A stretch of DNA of 6,674 bases from positions 1-6,674 of the forward strand of contig CAYPYX010000103.1 of assembly GCA_964415065.1 (NCBI GenBank), given 5' to 3'. The position numbers and the translations under genes are program-made. Shown here piece by piece: positions 1 through 6,640 of the stretch (position 1 is the stretch's first letter; every line of letters starts with the position of its first letter). A model generated the notes under the pieces. That model was not told where the DNA came from. It worked only from the letters and a program-made list of their open reading frames with translations, and searched no databases. This DNA is from VMCP01 sp964415065 (GTDB taxonomy: Bacteria; Bacteroidota; Bacteroidia; NS11-12g; UBA955).

Positions 1-350
1 GTTCAATACCTTTGTCGGCAGAAAACCTCACCTGGATGGGTTACTTTTTAGGATTGAATCCATATGAATATTGGTCTAATAGTACGGTTAATCGTGTTAT
101 AATTAATGGAGAATTGGATTCACAAGTTCCAGAAAGTCTCACGAAAGAAGCGGCTCAAACCATTCAAAACAATCCCAATTTACAGCAGAAATCCGGCAAT
201 AAATTGTTTAAATACATTTTGCTTCCCAAGCACAACCATTTGATGCAGGAGTGCATTAAAGGTACGGTTGACGAATACCAGCAAATTGATCAAACCATGT
301 CGCAACTGTTTTTAGACACGCTATTGTTAGAGTTAAATAACATGCCTTAA
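1..350 (+). CDS. alpha/beta hydrolase, C-terminal part (5' end outside window)
   Basis: The reading frame is open from the first complete codon at position 3 to the TAA at 348-350, so this is the end of a gene that starts before the window. The TTG at 12-14 is in frame but is unlikely to be the true start, because the frame stays open upstream. About 115 residues are visible. They match the end of the alpha/beta-hydrolase (serine esterase / S9-like peptidase) fold: a strand followed by GELDSQVP, whose Asp (codon 117-119) is the likely catalytic acid, then LPKHNHLMQ, whose His (codon 237-239) is the likely catalytic base, then a helical end with GTVDEYQQIDQT. The NHL[FM]Q plus EY..I..T pattern is typical of this esterase group. 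The nucleophilic Ser and any signal peptide lie upstream and cannot be seen, so substrate and location are unknown. It converges on pdxA. Confidence 0.85.
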   Translation, partial: SIPLSAENLTWMGYFLGLNPYEYWSNSTVNRVIINGELDSQVPESLTKEAAQTIQNNPNLQQKSGNKLFKYILLPKHNHLMQECIKGTVDEYQQIDQTMSQLFLDTLLLELNNMP

Positions 351-360
351 AGGGAGTTTT

Positions 361-403
361 CACCCTGCTCGGGATGTAGTTAAAACATAACTACTACTGG
401 GTG
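361..403 (+). terminator. possible hairpin terminator after the hydrolase gene
   Basis: A perfect 7-bp inverted repeat (GTAGTTA at 376-382, TAACTAC at 388-394, 5-nt loop) lies inside an outer CACCC (361-365) / GGGTG (399-403) pair. The two stems are separated by unequal internal loops. The sequence after it on the plus strand (TTCTAAATTT) is only loosely T-rich, and there is no T tract on the minus-strand side. It sits 10 bp after the hydrolase stop in a convergent gap, where a terminator is expected. The structure is weak, so the call is tentative. Confidence 0.35.
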
Positions 404-408
404 TTCTA

Positions 409-440
409 AATTTCAAATAATTAAAAATCAATCCAGAAAC
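409..440. repeat. imperfect copy of the pdxA 3' end (32 bp)
   Basis: These 32 bases match 481-512 at 30 positions, with A/G differences at the eighth position and at the position before GAAAC. The other copy contains the last codons and stop of pdxA, so this one is a displaced duplicate of the gene tail. The offset is exactly 72 bp, which keeps the pdxA frame. Read on the minus strand, the copy still ends in Ile-Asp-Phe-stop. It lies in the convergent gap between the hydrolase and pdxA. Confidence 0.8.
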
Positions 441-480
441 TCAAATTGTTTAACCCAAAATACAACAGTTTAAACTACTG

Positions 481-512
481 AATTTCAGATAATTAAAAAT
501 CAATCCGGAAAC
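481..512. repeat. pdxA 3' end, parent copy of the 32-bp repeat
   Basis: This is the partner of the 409-440 repeat. It covers the last codons of pdxA (…Arg-Phe-Arg-Ile-Asp-Phe-stop on the minus strand) plus 12 bases beyond the stop. Similarity ends abruptly on the coding side at 512. A perfect 10-bp palindrome, AGTTTAAACT (467-476), lies between the two copies. Confidence 0.8.
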
Positions 513-1563
513 GTTCTCTACGAAGTTCTTGATAGGGCAACGGATTTTGATGATCTTCTACAAATTGTTTGCGATTTCGAACAATAGCAATAGCATCGTA
601 AATGGCATTTCTCATGCTGGTAGTTTCAGCAGTATTTTTACCGGCTAATCCATAACCTGTTCCGTGATCAGGACTGGTTCTCACCAACGGTAATCCCGCA
701 GTAAAATTCACTCCATCATAAAATGCCATGGATTTGAAAGGTATCAATCCTTGATCGTGATACATGGCCAAAACGGCATCGAATTGATTATATTGTCCAC
801 TACCGAAGAAACTGTCCGCTGAATACGGCCCGTATATCAATCGACCTTGGTCAAAAACTTTTTTTACGGCGGGTATGATGATATCTTGCTCTTCCTTACC
901 CAATAAACCATTATCGCCAGCGTGTGGATTCAACCCCAAAACGGCAATTCGTGGTTTTATTCGATTAAAATCTTCTCTCAATGAATTGTAAACTACATCC
1001 AATTTATTGATTATCAAATCAGCATTCAGTTTACTCGATACCTGAGCGATGGGTACATGTTCGGTGGCCAATGCTACTTTAATTTCTTCACTTTCCAAGA
1101 ACATGCAGTAATTTTCCACTCCAAAATGAGCTGCAATATGTCCAGTATGACCGGTAAATTCTGGCGAATGATGTGCAACCGTTGATTTATCTAAAGGAGC
1201 TGTAACCAATGCATCCAAATTGGATGAATCAGCTAAAGCAGCATTTAGACAATTTAACGCTTCTTTACCGGCATCGTTGGATGCCAATCCGGGTGTAATT
1301 TCCAAGGTCATTTCGCTGCCCACAACCAAATTGAGTTTCCCTTCTACGGCTTGCGAAGCGGATTTTACTAAGTGATACATAGGTTGTTCCATTTCCAATA
1401 CTTTTTTGTAAAAAGTAAAGGTTTTGGGAGATGCATATAAAACGGGAATACAGTATTTATAGATATTTTCATCTGAAAATATTTTCAAAATCAATTCCAT
1501 ACCCACCCCATTTGGGTCGCCTTGAGTGATTCCTAGTTTCAATAATGCGTTACTGGTTTGCAT
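493..1563 (-). CDS. pdxA: 4-hydroxythreonine-4-phosphate dehydrogenase PdxA
   Basis: PdxA is a cytoplasmic, NAD-dependent, divalent-metal enzyme of the DXP-dependent pyridoxal 5'-phosphate pathway. It oxidises 4-phosphohydroxy-L-threonine; the product decarboxylates and is condensed by PdxJ. The 356 residues are slightly longer than E. coli PdxA (329) and cover the family end to end. Visible motifs are GDPNGVG (15-21), TAPLDK (121-126), GHTGH (138-142), TEHVP (167-171), GLNPHAGDNG (210-219), GPYSAD (245-250), AMYHDQGLIPFK (266-277) and the RTSPDHGTGYGLAGK block (295-309). The three metal-binding histidines are present as His169, His214 and His269. The ATG at 1561-1563 places GDPNG where it normally sits and overlaps the last 14 bp of the aminopeptidase gene in another frame, so translation is probably coupled. 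No catalytic residue appears to be lost. Part of the 3' end is duplicated just downstream. Confidence 0.97.
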   Translation of the reverse strand: MQTSNALLKLGITQGDPNGVGMELILKIFSDENIYKYCIPVLYASPKTFTFYKKVLEMEQPMYHLVKSASQAVEGKLNLVVGSEMTLEITPGLASNDAGKEALNCLNAALADSSNLDALVTAPLDKSTVAHHSPEFTGHTGHIAAHFGVENYCMFLESEEIKVALATEHVPIAQVSSKLNADLIINKLDVVYNSLREDFNRIKPRIAVLGLNPHAGDNGLLGKEEQDIIIPAVKKVFDQGRLIYGPYSADSFFGSGQYNQFDAVLAMYHDQGLIPFKSMAFYDGVNFTAGLPLVRTSPDHGTGYGLAGKNTAETTSMRNAIYDAIAIVRNRKQFVEDHQNPLPYQELRRERFRIDF

Positions 1564-2977
1564 AGTTTTTAAGGTATTGAATAATTAAGCGAACTCCAAA
1601 TCCGGTGCCGCCTTTGGTTAAATAATGTTGTGAACTGTGAGTAAAAGAAACCCCTGCAATGTCAAAATGCAGCCAAGGATAAGCTGTAAAATGCTTTAAG
1701 AACATGGCGGCAGATTGTGCCCCGCCTGCACCTTTACCCAAATTCTTCAAATCGGAAATATCGCCCTTCATCTCTTCACCGTATTCTTTCCATAATGGCA
1801 ATTCGGCCAATCGTTCGTAGGTTTGATCTCCGAAATTTTTCAATGTACTCTTTACCGATTCTGGTGCAGAACCCATGAGCGCAGCACCGTAAGGACCGAT
1901 GGCTGCAGCAGCAGCTCCGGTTAATGTTGCAAAATCCATGACCAATTCTGGGTTATACTTTTTAGCAAATGACAATGCATCTGCCAAAATCAAACGACCT
2001 TCTGCGTCGGTATTTAGAACTTCTACCGTTGTTCCATCGTGTTGAGTGATGATGTCGCCAGGACAAATAGCGTTCTCTCCGGGTCTATTATCAGTAGCTG
2101 GAACCAATCCAATAATATATAAAGGCAGCTTCAATGAAGCCACACCGTGAATTACACTCCCTACAACTGCGGCGCCTGCCATATCGCATTTCATATAATC
2201 CATGCTGTTGGGTGTAGGTTTTAAACTTAAACCACCTGTATCAAAAACCACTCCCTTACCTACCAAGACAATGGGATTATCGTTGATGGCATTTTCCGGT
2301 TTGTAGGTTAGAATGGAAAAAGTAGGTGGTAATTGGCTCCCCTTATTTACTGCGAGTAACCCTCCCATTTTTTGACTTTCAATTTGGTTTTTATGCAAAA
2401 CTTCCACATGAAAACCCACTTTTTCGCCCCATTTGGCAAACGTTTCAGCCAATTCTTCTGCCGTTAACACATTCGATGGACGATTTACGAGCTCTCTGGC
2501 CAAGCAAACGCTATCCACCATTTTTTGAGTAACTTGCAACCTTGAAGACCATTCGTTACTGGCTTTCAACAGAGGTTTTTCTTTCTTTTCGGGGGACAGG
2601 AATTCGGTATATTCGTACGATGTGAGTAAAAATCCTTCGCAAAAGCTATCAAAAACAATTTCTAACTGATTTCCAAAATTTGAATCCAGAACTTCTTGTT
2701 CTTCATTTTGAACAACCAACAATTGCACATCACTGCTTTTCAGCTCTTTACAACGATTATATACTTTTGCACCTTCTCTTCTTACCCGCTCTAACTCGTC
2801 GGATTGAGATGACTCTTTACCGTATTTTACAAAAAATGTCAACGTTTCGGCAGTAAGAACTTCTAAGAACCACGACGAATTGTTCACATGTCCTAAAAAG
2901 GTTTCAACGGAACCAGAAGGCAAGGAAATACGCGATAAATCCGCGTCATTTTCAAACAATACAACTTGAGTTAACAT
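1550..2977 (-). CDS. pepA: leucyl aminopeptidase, peptidase family M17
   Basis: This is a cytosolic two-metal aminopeptidase of family M17, normally a hexamer, that removes N-terminal residues such as leucine from peptides in protein turnover. At 475 residues it has the usual length: a less conserved N-terminal domain (about 1-150) and the catalytic domain (about 155-470). Expected metal ligands are visible as Lys241 and Asp246 (GKGVVFDTGGL), Asp265 (KCDMAGAA), and Asp324 and Glu326 in the family signature NTDAEGRLILADAL (322-335). The catalytic residues are Lys253 (SLKP) and Arg328. It begins with ATG at 2975-2977 in the 77-bp divergent spacer and ends inside the start of pdxA, making a two-gene operon. 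A one-mismatch -7-like element (TTAATTTG on the minus strand, 2986-2993) lies 8 bp before the start, but no -33 partner is clear. The symbol pepA follows E. coli usage. Confidence 0.96.
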   Translation of the reverse strand: MLTQVVLFENDADLSRISLPSGSVETFLGHVNNSSWFLEVLTAETLTFFVKYGKESSQSDELERVRREGAKVYNRCKELKSSDVQLLVVQNEEQEVLDSNFGNQLEIVFDSFCEGFLLTSYEYTEFLSPEKKEKPLLKASNEWSSRLQVTQKMVDSVCLARELVNRPSNVLTAEELAETFAKWGEKVGFHVEVLHKNQIESQKMGGLLAVNKGSQLPPTFSILTYKPENAINDNPIVLVGKGVVFDTGGLSLKPTPNSMDYMKCDMAGAAVVGSVIHGVASLKLPLYIIGLVPATDNRPGENAICPGDIITQHDGTTVEVLNTDAEGRLILADALSFAKKYNPELVMDFATLTGAAAAAIGPYGAALMGSAPESVKSTLKNFGDQTYERLAELPLWKEYGEEMKGDISDLKNLGKGAGGAQSAAMFLKHFTAYPWLHFDIAGVSFTHSSQHYLTKGGTGFGVRLIIQYLKNYANQ

Positions 2978-3016
2978 TCTGACCGCAAATTAACGATAAA
3001 ATCCCGACTAAGTGAA

Positions 3017-3047
3017 GTTGTGTAACTGTCATTTTGACCTAATTTTG
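3017..3047 (+). promoter_or_regulatory. Bacteroidota-type promoter for the ligase-PASTA operon
   Basis: TAATTTTG at 3040-3047 is an exact match to the TAnnTTTG -7 consensus used by the primary sigma factor of Bacteroidota. A GTTG (3017-3020), close to the TTTG -33 consensus, lies 19 bp upstream, within the normal spacing. Transcription would start at about 3050-3052, only a few bases before the ATG at 3055, implying a very short or absent leader. The call rests on consensus matching only. Confidence 0.5.
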
Positions 3048-3054
3048 CAATAAG

Positions 3055-5808
3055 ATGCAAAAAATCCGAGTAGGTATTTTTTTTGGTGGTCAATCCCGTG
3101 AGCGCGAAGTTTCTTTTGCTGGAGGCCGCACAGTTTACGATAACTTAAACAAGTCACTTTTTGAACCCATTCCTTTGTTTGTTGATAGTTTTGGCAACAT
3201 TGTAGAATTGGATTGGGAATTCGTTTACAAAGGAAGTATCCGCGATTTTTATCCTCCCGCTTCGTTTTTACCGGATTTGCCCCATGGTTTTCAGATTTAT
3301 GCTGAGAACTTAATGGTAGAAAACATCTTAAACACTACTAATTCAACCTCGGCAATTCCTTTAAGCCATCACAAGGAAGCTCAACTTGAATTATTGAAAT
3401 CATTAGGTAAACCATTAACTTGGGAAGAAATTGCTGCTAAAATTGATTTAGCATTTTTGTGTTTGCATGGAACTTTCGGCGAAGATGGCAGTATTCAAGG
3501 AATATTAGAATGGTTTAGAATTCCTTACACAGGATCAGGTATTATGCCTTCGGCTGTAGGTATAGACAAATTCGCCCAAAAAGTATTTCAACAACCGGGT
3601 AACTTGTACGTGAATTCCTTTACCCAAATCAGTAAATTCGATTGGAGCGGAAAATCATCCCCCGAAAAACAAAAATTTCACCAAGAGTTACTGCAAAAAT
3701 TCCCCGAAGGATTTGTTATTAAACCCGCACACCAAGGATCTTCATTGGGTGTGAGTATTGCAACAAATGCAGATTTTGAAGAATTCAACACCATGATGGA
3801 GCTGGCATTTTTCAAACTGAAACTCCAAATTGCAGCATTCAAATCAAAATCTACCGACGATCAAATTGAATACATAAAATGGTTAACGGATATTCGAAGT
3901 GGTTTGGGGTTACCTATCCAAGTTTCCCGTGTTGACGACCCCAATTTCACTCAATGGATTCATCAACCCGACCATTTATTAGAATTTTTAAACCATTCGG
4001 AAAACGATCTTTTGTTGGAAGCCGAAGATTCAGAGTCGCTCGTTTTAATTGAATCCCTCATTCGAGGTAAGGAGTTTTCTTGTATTGTGGTAGAAGATCA
4101 ACAAGGCAAACCGATTGCGCTACCACCTACCGAAATTCGCAAGCCCGGATTGTTGTTTGACTACCGCAGTAAATACCTTCCCGGTTTAAGTCATAAAGTT
4201 ACCCCCATCGAAGTGGATGGCATTGTTCTGGAAAAAATCCGAAGTGCATGTACTGAATTATATAATTACCTTGGTTTTGAAGTATATGCTCGGATTGATG
4301 GATTTGTAACTGAAAACGGTCAAGTATTTTTAAACGATCCAAATACCACTAGTGGTATGATGCCCAGTTCCTTTTTCTTTCATCAAGCTGCAGAAATTGG
4401 GTTGAATCCGTCGCAATTCCTAACTTATATCATTCATACTTCCTTGAAAAAAAGGACGTATTATCATCCCAAAGGACAAAAACACCAACCGTTACTTTCA
4501 ACCTTGGAATCTGCGATACAGGAACTATCTGCATCCCCAGAAAACAGAAAAAAAATCGGGGTGATTATGGGAGGATATAGCTTTGAACGTCACATCAGTA
4601 TGGAATCGGGTCGTAACGTATTTGAAAAAATCAGTTCAAGTAGCGATTTCGAAGCCATTCCCTTGTTTTTAGCGGGGGATTCAAGTGCGTACCAATTATA
4701 TCGGTTGCCATTGAATATCATGTTGAAGGATAATGCCGACGACATTCGGGATAAAATTTTGAATTACCAATCCAATCCCATAATCGAATCCATTCAAAAC
4801 GAAACTCAGGGAATTACACAATTATTTACCGAAGGTAAAGTAGTTTTCAAACCTGAAAAAATTTCTATTTCGGATTTAAAAAAGGAAGTGGATGGAGTGT
4901 TTATTGCACTTCATGGTCGTCCAGGTGAAGATGGTACCTTACAAAAAGATTTGTGGAAAGAAGGTATTTATTTCAATGGCTCTCAAGCACATAGTTCGGA
5001 AATTACCATCAATAAATTCGAAACCAATAAAAAGTTGCGTGATTTGGGATTCTTGGTTGCCGATCATAGGATGGTTAGCAAATTGGATTTTTTAAATAAT
5101 TCGGAGCATTTATTGCTTGAAATTGCAAACCAATTCGGATTTCCGCTGATTGCCAAACCCGCAGATGACGGTTGCAGCGCTGCTGTAAGAAAAATCAAAA
5201 ACACAGAAGATTTACGCGCTTATTTATCCATGTTGTTTCGTGAAAGCCGAGAAATCCCTCAAGAAATTGCTCTAAAAATGGGTGTAACTCCAGCCGATGA
5301 AATCCCAGTAAAAACAGAGGTTTTAATTGAAAAATTCATCGACAAAGGAGATTGTGAGCGATTTTTAGAAGTTACCGGCGGCATGCTAACTCATATCAAT
5401 GCACAGGGTGAAGTTGAATACGAAATTTTCGAACCATCCGAGTCTCTGGCGGAATCGGAAATTCTGAGCTTAGAAGAGAAATTCTTAGCCGGAGAAGGTC
5501 AAAACATCACTCCATCTCGTTTTTCAAAAGATCCCCAAGAACAAGAACGGATCAGTAGAGAAGTTAGGAAAACGTTGGAATCGGTGGCTAAAGCATTGGA
5601 TGTTACGGGTTATTGTCGTATTGATGCGTTTGTAAAAATCTTCAAAGGCGGGAAGGTAGAAACTGTAATCATCGAAATAAACTCATTGCCGGGAATGACA
5701 CCTGCAACCTGTATTTATCATCAAGCAGCCATCAACGGTTACAAGCCTTTTGATTTTATCAGAGAAATATTGAAATTTGGAGAACAATTAAGAAATTTAA
5801 AATCGTGA
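3055..5808 (+). CDS. tandem D-alanine--D-alanine ligase-like protein (two Ddl/ATP-grasp units)
   Basis: Ddl joins two D-alanines with ATP in the cytoplasm for peptidoglycan precursors. E. coli DdlB has 306 residues; this protein has 917 and contains two complete Ddl-like units without an intervening stop. Unit 1 (about 1-465) shows GGQSREREVS (11-20), LHGTFGEDG (137-145), DK (171-172), IKPAHQGSSLG (222-232), DYRSKYL (369-375), ARID (412-415) and NDPNTTSGM (427-435). By DdlB numbering it keeps Glu15 (Glu16), Lys144 (Lys223), Ser150 (Ser229), Tyr216 (Tyr374), Arg255 (Arg413) and Asp257 (Asp415), but Glu270 is Asp428. A linker of about 30 residues follows. Unit 2 (about 498-910) shows GGYSFERHIS (506-515), LHGRPGEDGT (619-628), KPADDGCS (701-708), EEKFL (807-811), CRID (854-857) and EINSLPGMT (874-882). 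It keeps Glu15, Lys144, Arg255, Asp257, Glu270 and Asn272, but has Cys707 for Ser150, Phe810 for Tyr216 and Asn653 for Asp96. Each unit is longer than DdlB because of inserted segments. Family assignment is firm; the exact product of each unit is not. Confidence 0.92.
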   Translation: MQKIRVGIFFGGQSREREVSFAGGRTVYDNLNKSLFEPIPLFVDSFGNIVELDWEFVYKGSIRDFYPPASFLPDLPHGFQIYAENLMVENILNTTNSTSAIPLSHHKEAQLELLKSLGKPLTWEEIAAKIDLAFLCLHGTFGEDGSIQGILEWFRIPYTGSGIMPSAVGIDKFAQKVFQQPGNLYVNSFTQISKFDWSGKSSPEKQKFHQELLQKFPEGFVIKPAHQGSSLGVSIATNADFEEFNTMMELAFFKLKLQIAAFKSKSTDDQIEYIKWLTDIRSGLGLPIQVSRVDDPNFTQWIHQPDHLLEFLNHSENDLLLEAEDSESLVLIESLIRGKEFSCIVVEDQQGKPIALPPTEIRKPGLLFDYRSKYLPGLSHKVTPIEVDGIVLEKIRSACTELYNYLGFEVYARIDGFVTENGQVFLNDPNTTSGMMPSSFFFHQAAEIGLNPSQFLTYIIHTSLKKRTYYHPKGQKHQPLLSTLESAIQELSASPENRKKIGVIMGGYSFERHISMESGRNVFEKISSSSDFEAIPLFLAGDSSAYQLYRLPLNIMLKDNADDIRDKILNYQSNPIIESIQNETQGITQLFTEGKVVFKPEKISISDLKKEVDGVFIALHGRPGEDGTLQKDLWKEGIYFNGSQAHSSEITINKFETNKKLRDLGFLVADHRMVSKLDFLNNSEHLLLEIANQFGFPLIAKPADDGCSAAVRKIKNTEDLRAYLSMLFRESREIPQEIALKMGVTPADEIPVKTEVLIEKFIDKGDCERFLEVTGGMLTHINAQGEVEYEIFEPSESLAESEILSLEEKFLAGEGQNITPSRFSKDPQEQERISREVRKTLESVAKALDVTGYCRIDAFVKIFKGGKVETVIIEINSLPGMTPATCIYHQAAINGYKPFDFIREILKFGEQLRNLKS

Positions 5809-6410
5809 AACCCCTAAAGAACTTTTGGTTAAATATTGCCTTAGCTGCCTTAGCCGCAGTAGTTATTTTATTTATTTCGCTTCAATCTTTAGGATGGTAC
5901 ACCAATCACAACCAACGGATAACGGTTCCTACGGTTGTGGGAAAAACCTATGAAGAAGCCATTATTGAATTTGAAAAATTAGGTTTAAATGCTAAAGTGG
6001 TGGATTCTGTTTACAACGAAAAAGCGGAACCATTCTCCATCGTTGAACAAAATCCTGCTGGAAGTGATGAAGTTAAATCCGGAAGAACCATTTATTTGGT
6101 CATCAACACAGGAAATCGCCCTAAAGTTAAAATGCCTAAATTAGTAGATATGAGCTTGACTTTAGCTACAGCAGTCTTGAAAAATCGCAATCTCCAATTA
6201 GGTAAAATCAGTTTTGAATACGACGAAATTGGAAATAATCTAATTGTAAATCAATTATATAGAGGAAGTGTAATTCAACCCGGGACTCAACTACCTACGG
6301 GTTCGGTTATTGATTTAGTGGTGGCATCTAACGATAAAAACAAATTTTCCGAAGGGGATTCATTGTTAATTAACGAATCTGCTGATGTTCCCGACGATAT
6401 GGGGAATTAA
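5805..6410 (+). CDS. membrane-anchored PASTA-domain protein
   Basis: This 201-residue protein has a short basic N-terminus, one hydrophobic segment (about 8-28) that should act as an uncleaved anchor, then two PASTA domains in the periplasm: about 39-102, opening with ITVPTVVGKTYEEA, and about 107-174, opening with VKMPKLVDMS. Each ends in a G-x-x-I-x-L-V strand. An acidic, polar tail follows. PASTA domains are known from the outer parts of penicillin-binding proteins and Ser/Thr kinases, where many bind peptidoglycan; here there is no kinase or transpeptidase domain, so it is probably a binding or scaffold protein. The start is GTG at 5805-5807, overlapping the ligase stop as GTGA, which implies translational coupling. 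The next in-frame ATG lies far inside PASTA 2, so GTG is well supported. Its partner and exact role are unknown. Confidence 0.9.
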   Translation: MKPLKNFWLNIALAALAAVVILFISLQSLGWYTNHNQRITVPTVVGKTYEEAIIEFEKLGLNAKVVDSVYNEKAEPFSIVEQNPAGSDEVKSGRTIYLVINTGNRPKVKMPKLVDMSLTLATAVLKNRNLQLGKISFEYDEIGNNLIVNQLYRGSVIQPGTQLPTGSVIDLVVASNDKNKFSEGDSLLINESADVPDDMGN

Positions 6411-6510
6411 GGCTACTGGAACATTGGAAGGTGAAGCAATGTTTTCGGGGGGACCAATATCGGCAGGAAAAGTGACATTGGTAATTAATCAAATTTTAAC
6501 TTTCGGCTAA
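6385..6510 (+). other. short +1-frame ORF overlapping the end of the PASTA gene
   Basis: A 41-codon ORF opens with ATG at 6385 in the +1 frame relative to the PASTA gene and ends with TAA at 6508-6510. It overlaps the last 26 bp of that gene. The part past the PASTA stop is protein-like (Gly-rich, alternating hydrophobic, for example GEAMFSGGPISAGKVTLVI). Removing one G from the GGGG at 6401-6404 would join it to the PASTA protein as a longer tail. It could be a decayed or alternative C-terminus, a sequencing frameshift, or chance. I do not recognise it. Confidence 0.2.
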
Positions 6511-6601
6511 CTCGTACAATATTTTCACTATTTTTACGTTATAGGATTGTTTTGAATGTTGTTACAAAGAGAAAATGACAAAAAACTTGAGTCCACTTTC
6601 G

Positions 6602-6609
6602 TAATTTTG
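6602..6609 (+). promoter_or_regulatory. -7 promoter element before the gene at the right edge
   Basis: TAATTTTG matches the TAnnTTTG consensus exactly and is the same octamer as the one upstream of the ligase gene. It lies 31 bp before the ATG at 6641. The nearest -33-like TTG (6587-6589) is too close, at 12 bp, so only half of the promoter is supported. Confidence 0.3.
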
Positions 6610-6640
6610 TAATTTCTCCAAAAGAACTTTCGAATTGTAT

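Noticed and set aside
511..519. Glu-to-His change in ERHIS (residues 511-515 of the double ligase) as loss of the catalytic Glu15
   Set aside because: Coordinates here are residues. Counting from the DdlB start shows that Glu15 is the first Glu of AEREVS, which is kept as Glu511; His513 replaces the non-catalytic Glu17.
2326..2532. 68-codon plus-strand ORF
   Set aside because: It lies wholly inside the conserved aminopeptidase gene on the opposite strand and resembles no known protein.
2986..2993. TTAATTTG (minus strand) as a promoter for the aminopeptidase operon
   Set aside because: It has one mismatch to TAnnTTTG and no recognisable -33 element at suitable spacing, so it is mentioned in the gene entry but not annotated.
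4892..5095. 67-codon plus-strand ORF
   Set aside because: It is an out-of-frame reading of the second ligase unit across its conserved LHGRPGEDG region.
6384..6407. DVPDDMGN at the end of the PASTA protein as the opening of a third PASTA domain
   Set aside because: The VPD..G pattern fits, but the chain stops at once and the +1 frame beyond does not read like a PASTA domain.
6499..6632. Three copies of ACTTTCG (6499-6505, 6595-6601, 6626-6632) as operator repeats
   Set aside because: Seven bases in AT-rich DNA with irregular spacing are too little to distinguish from chance.
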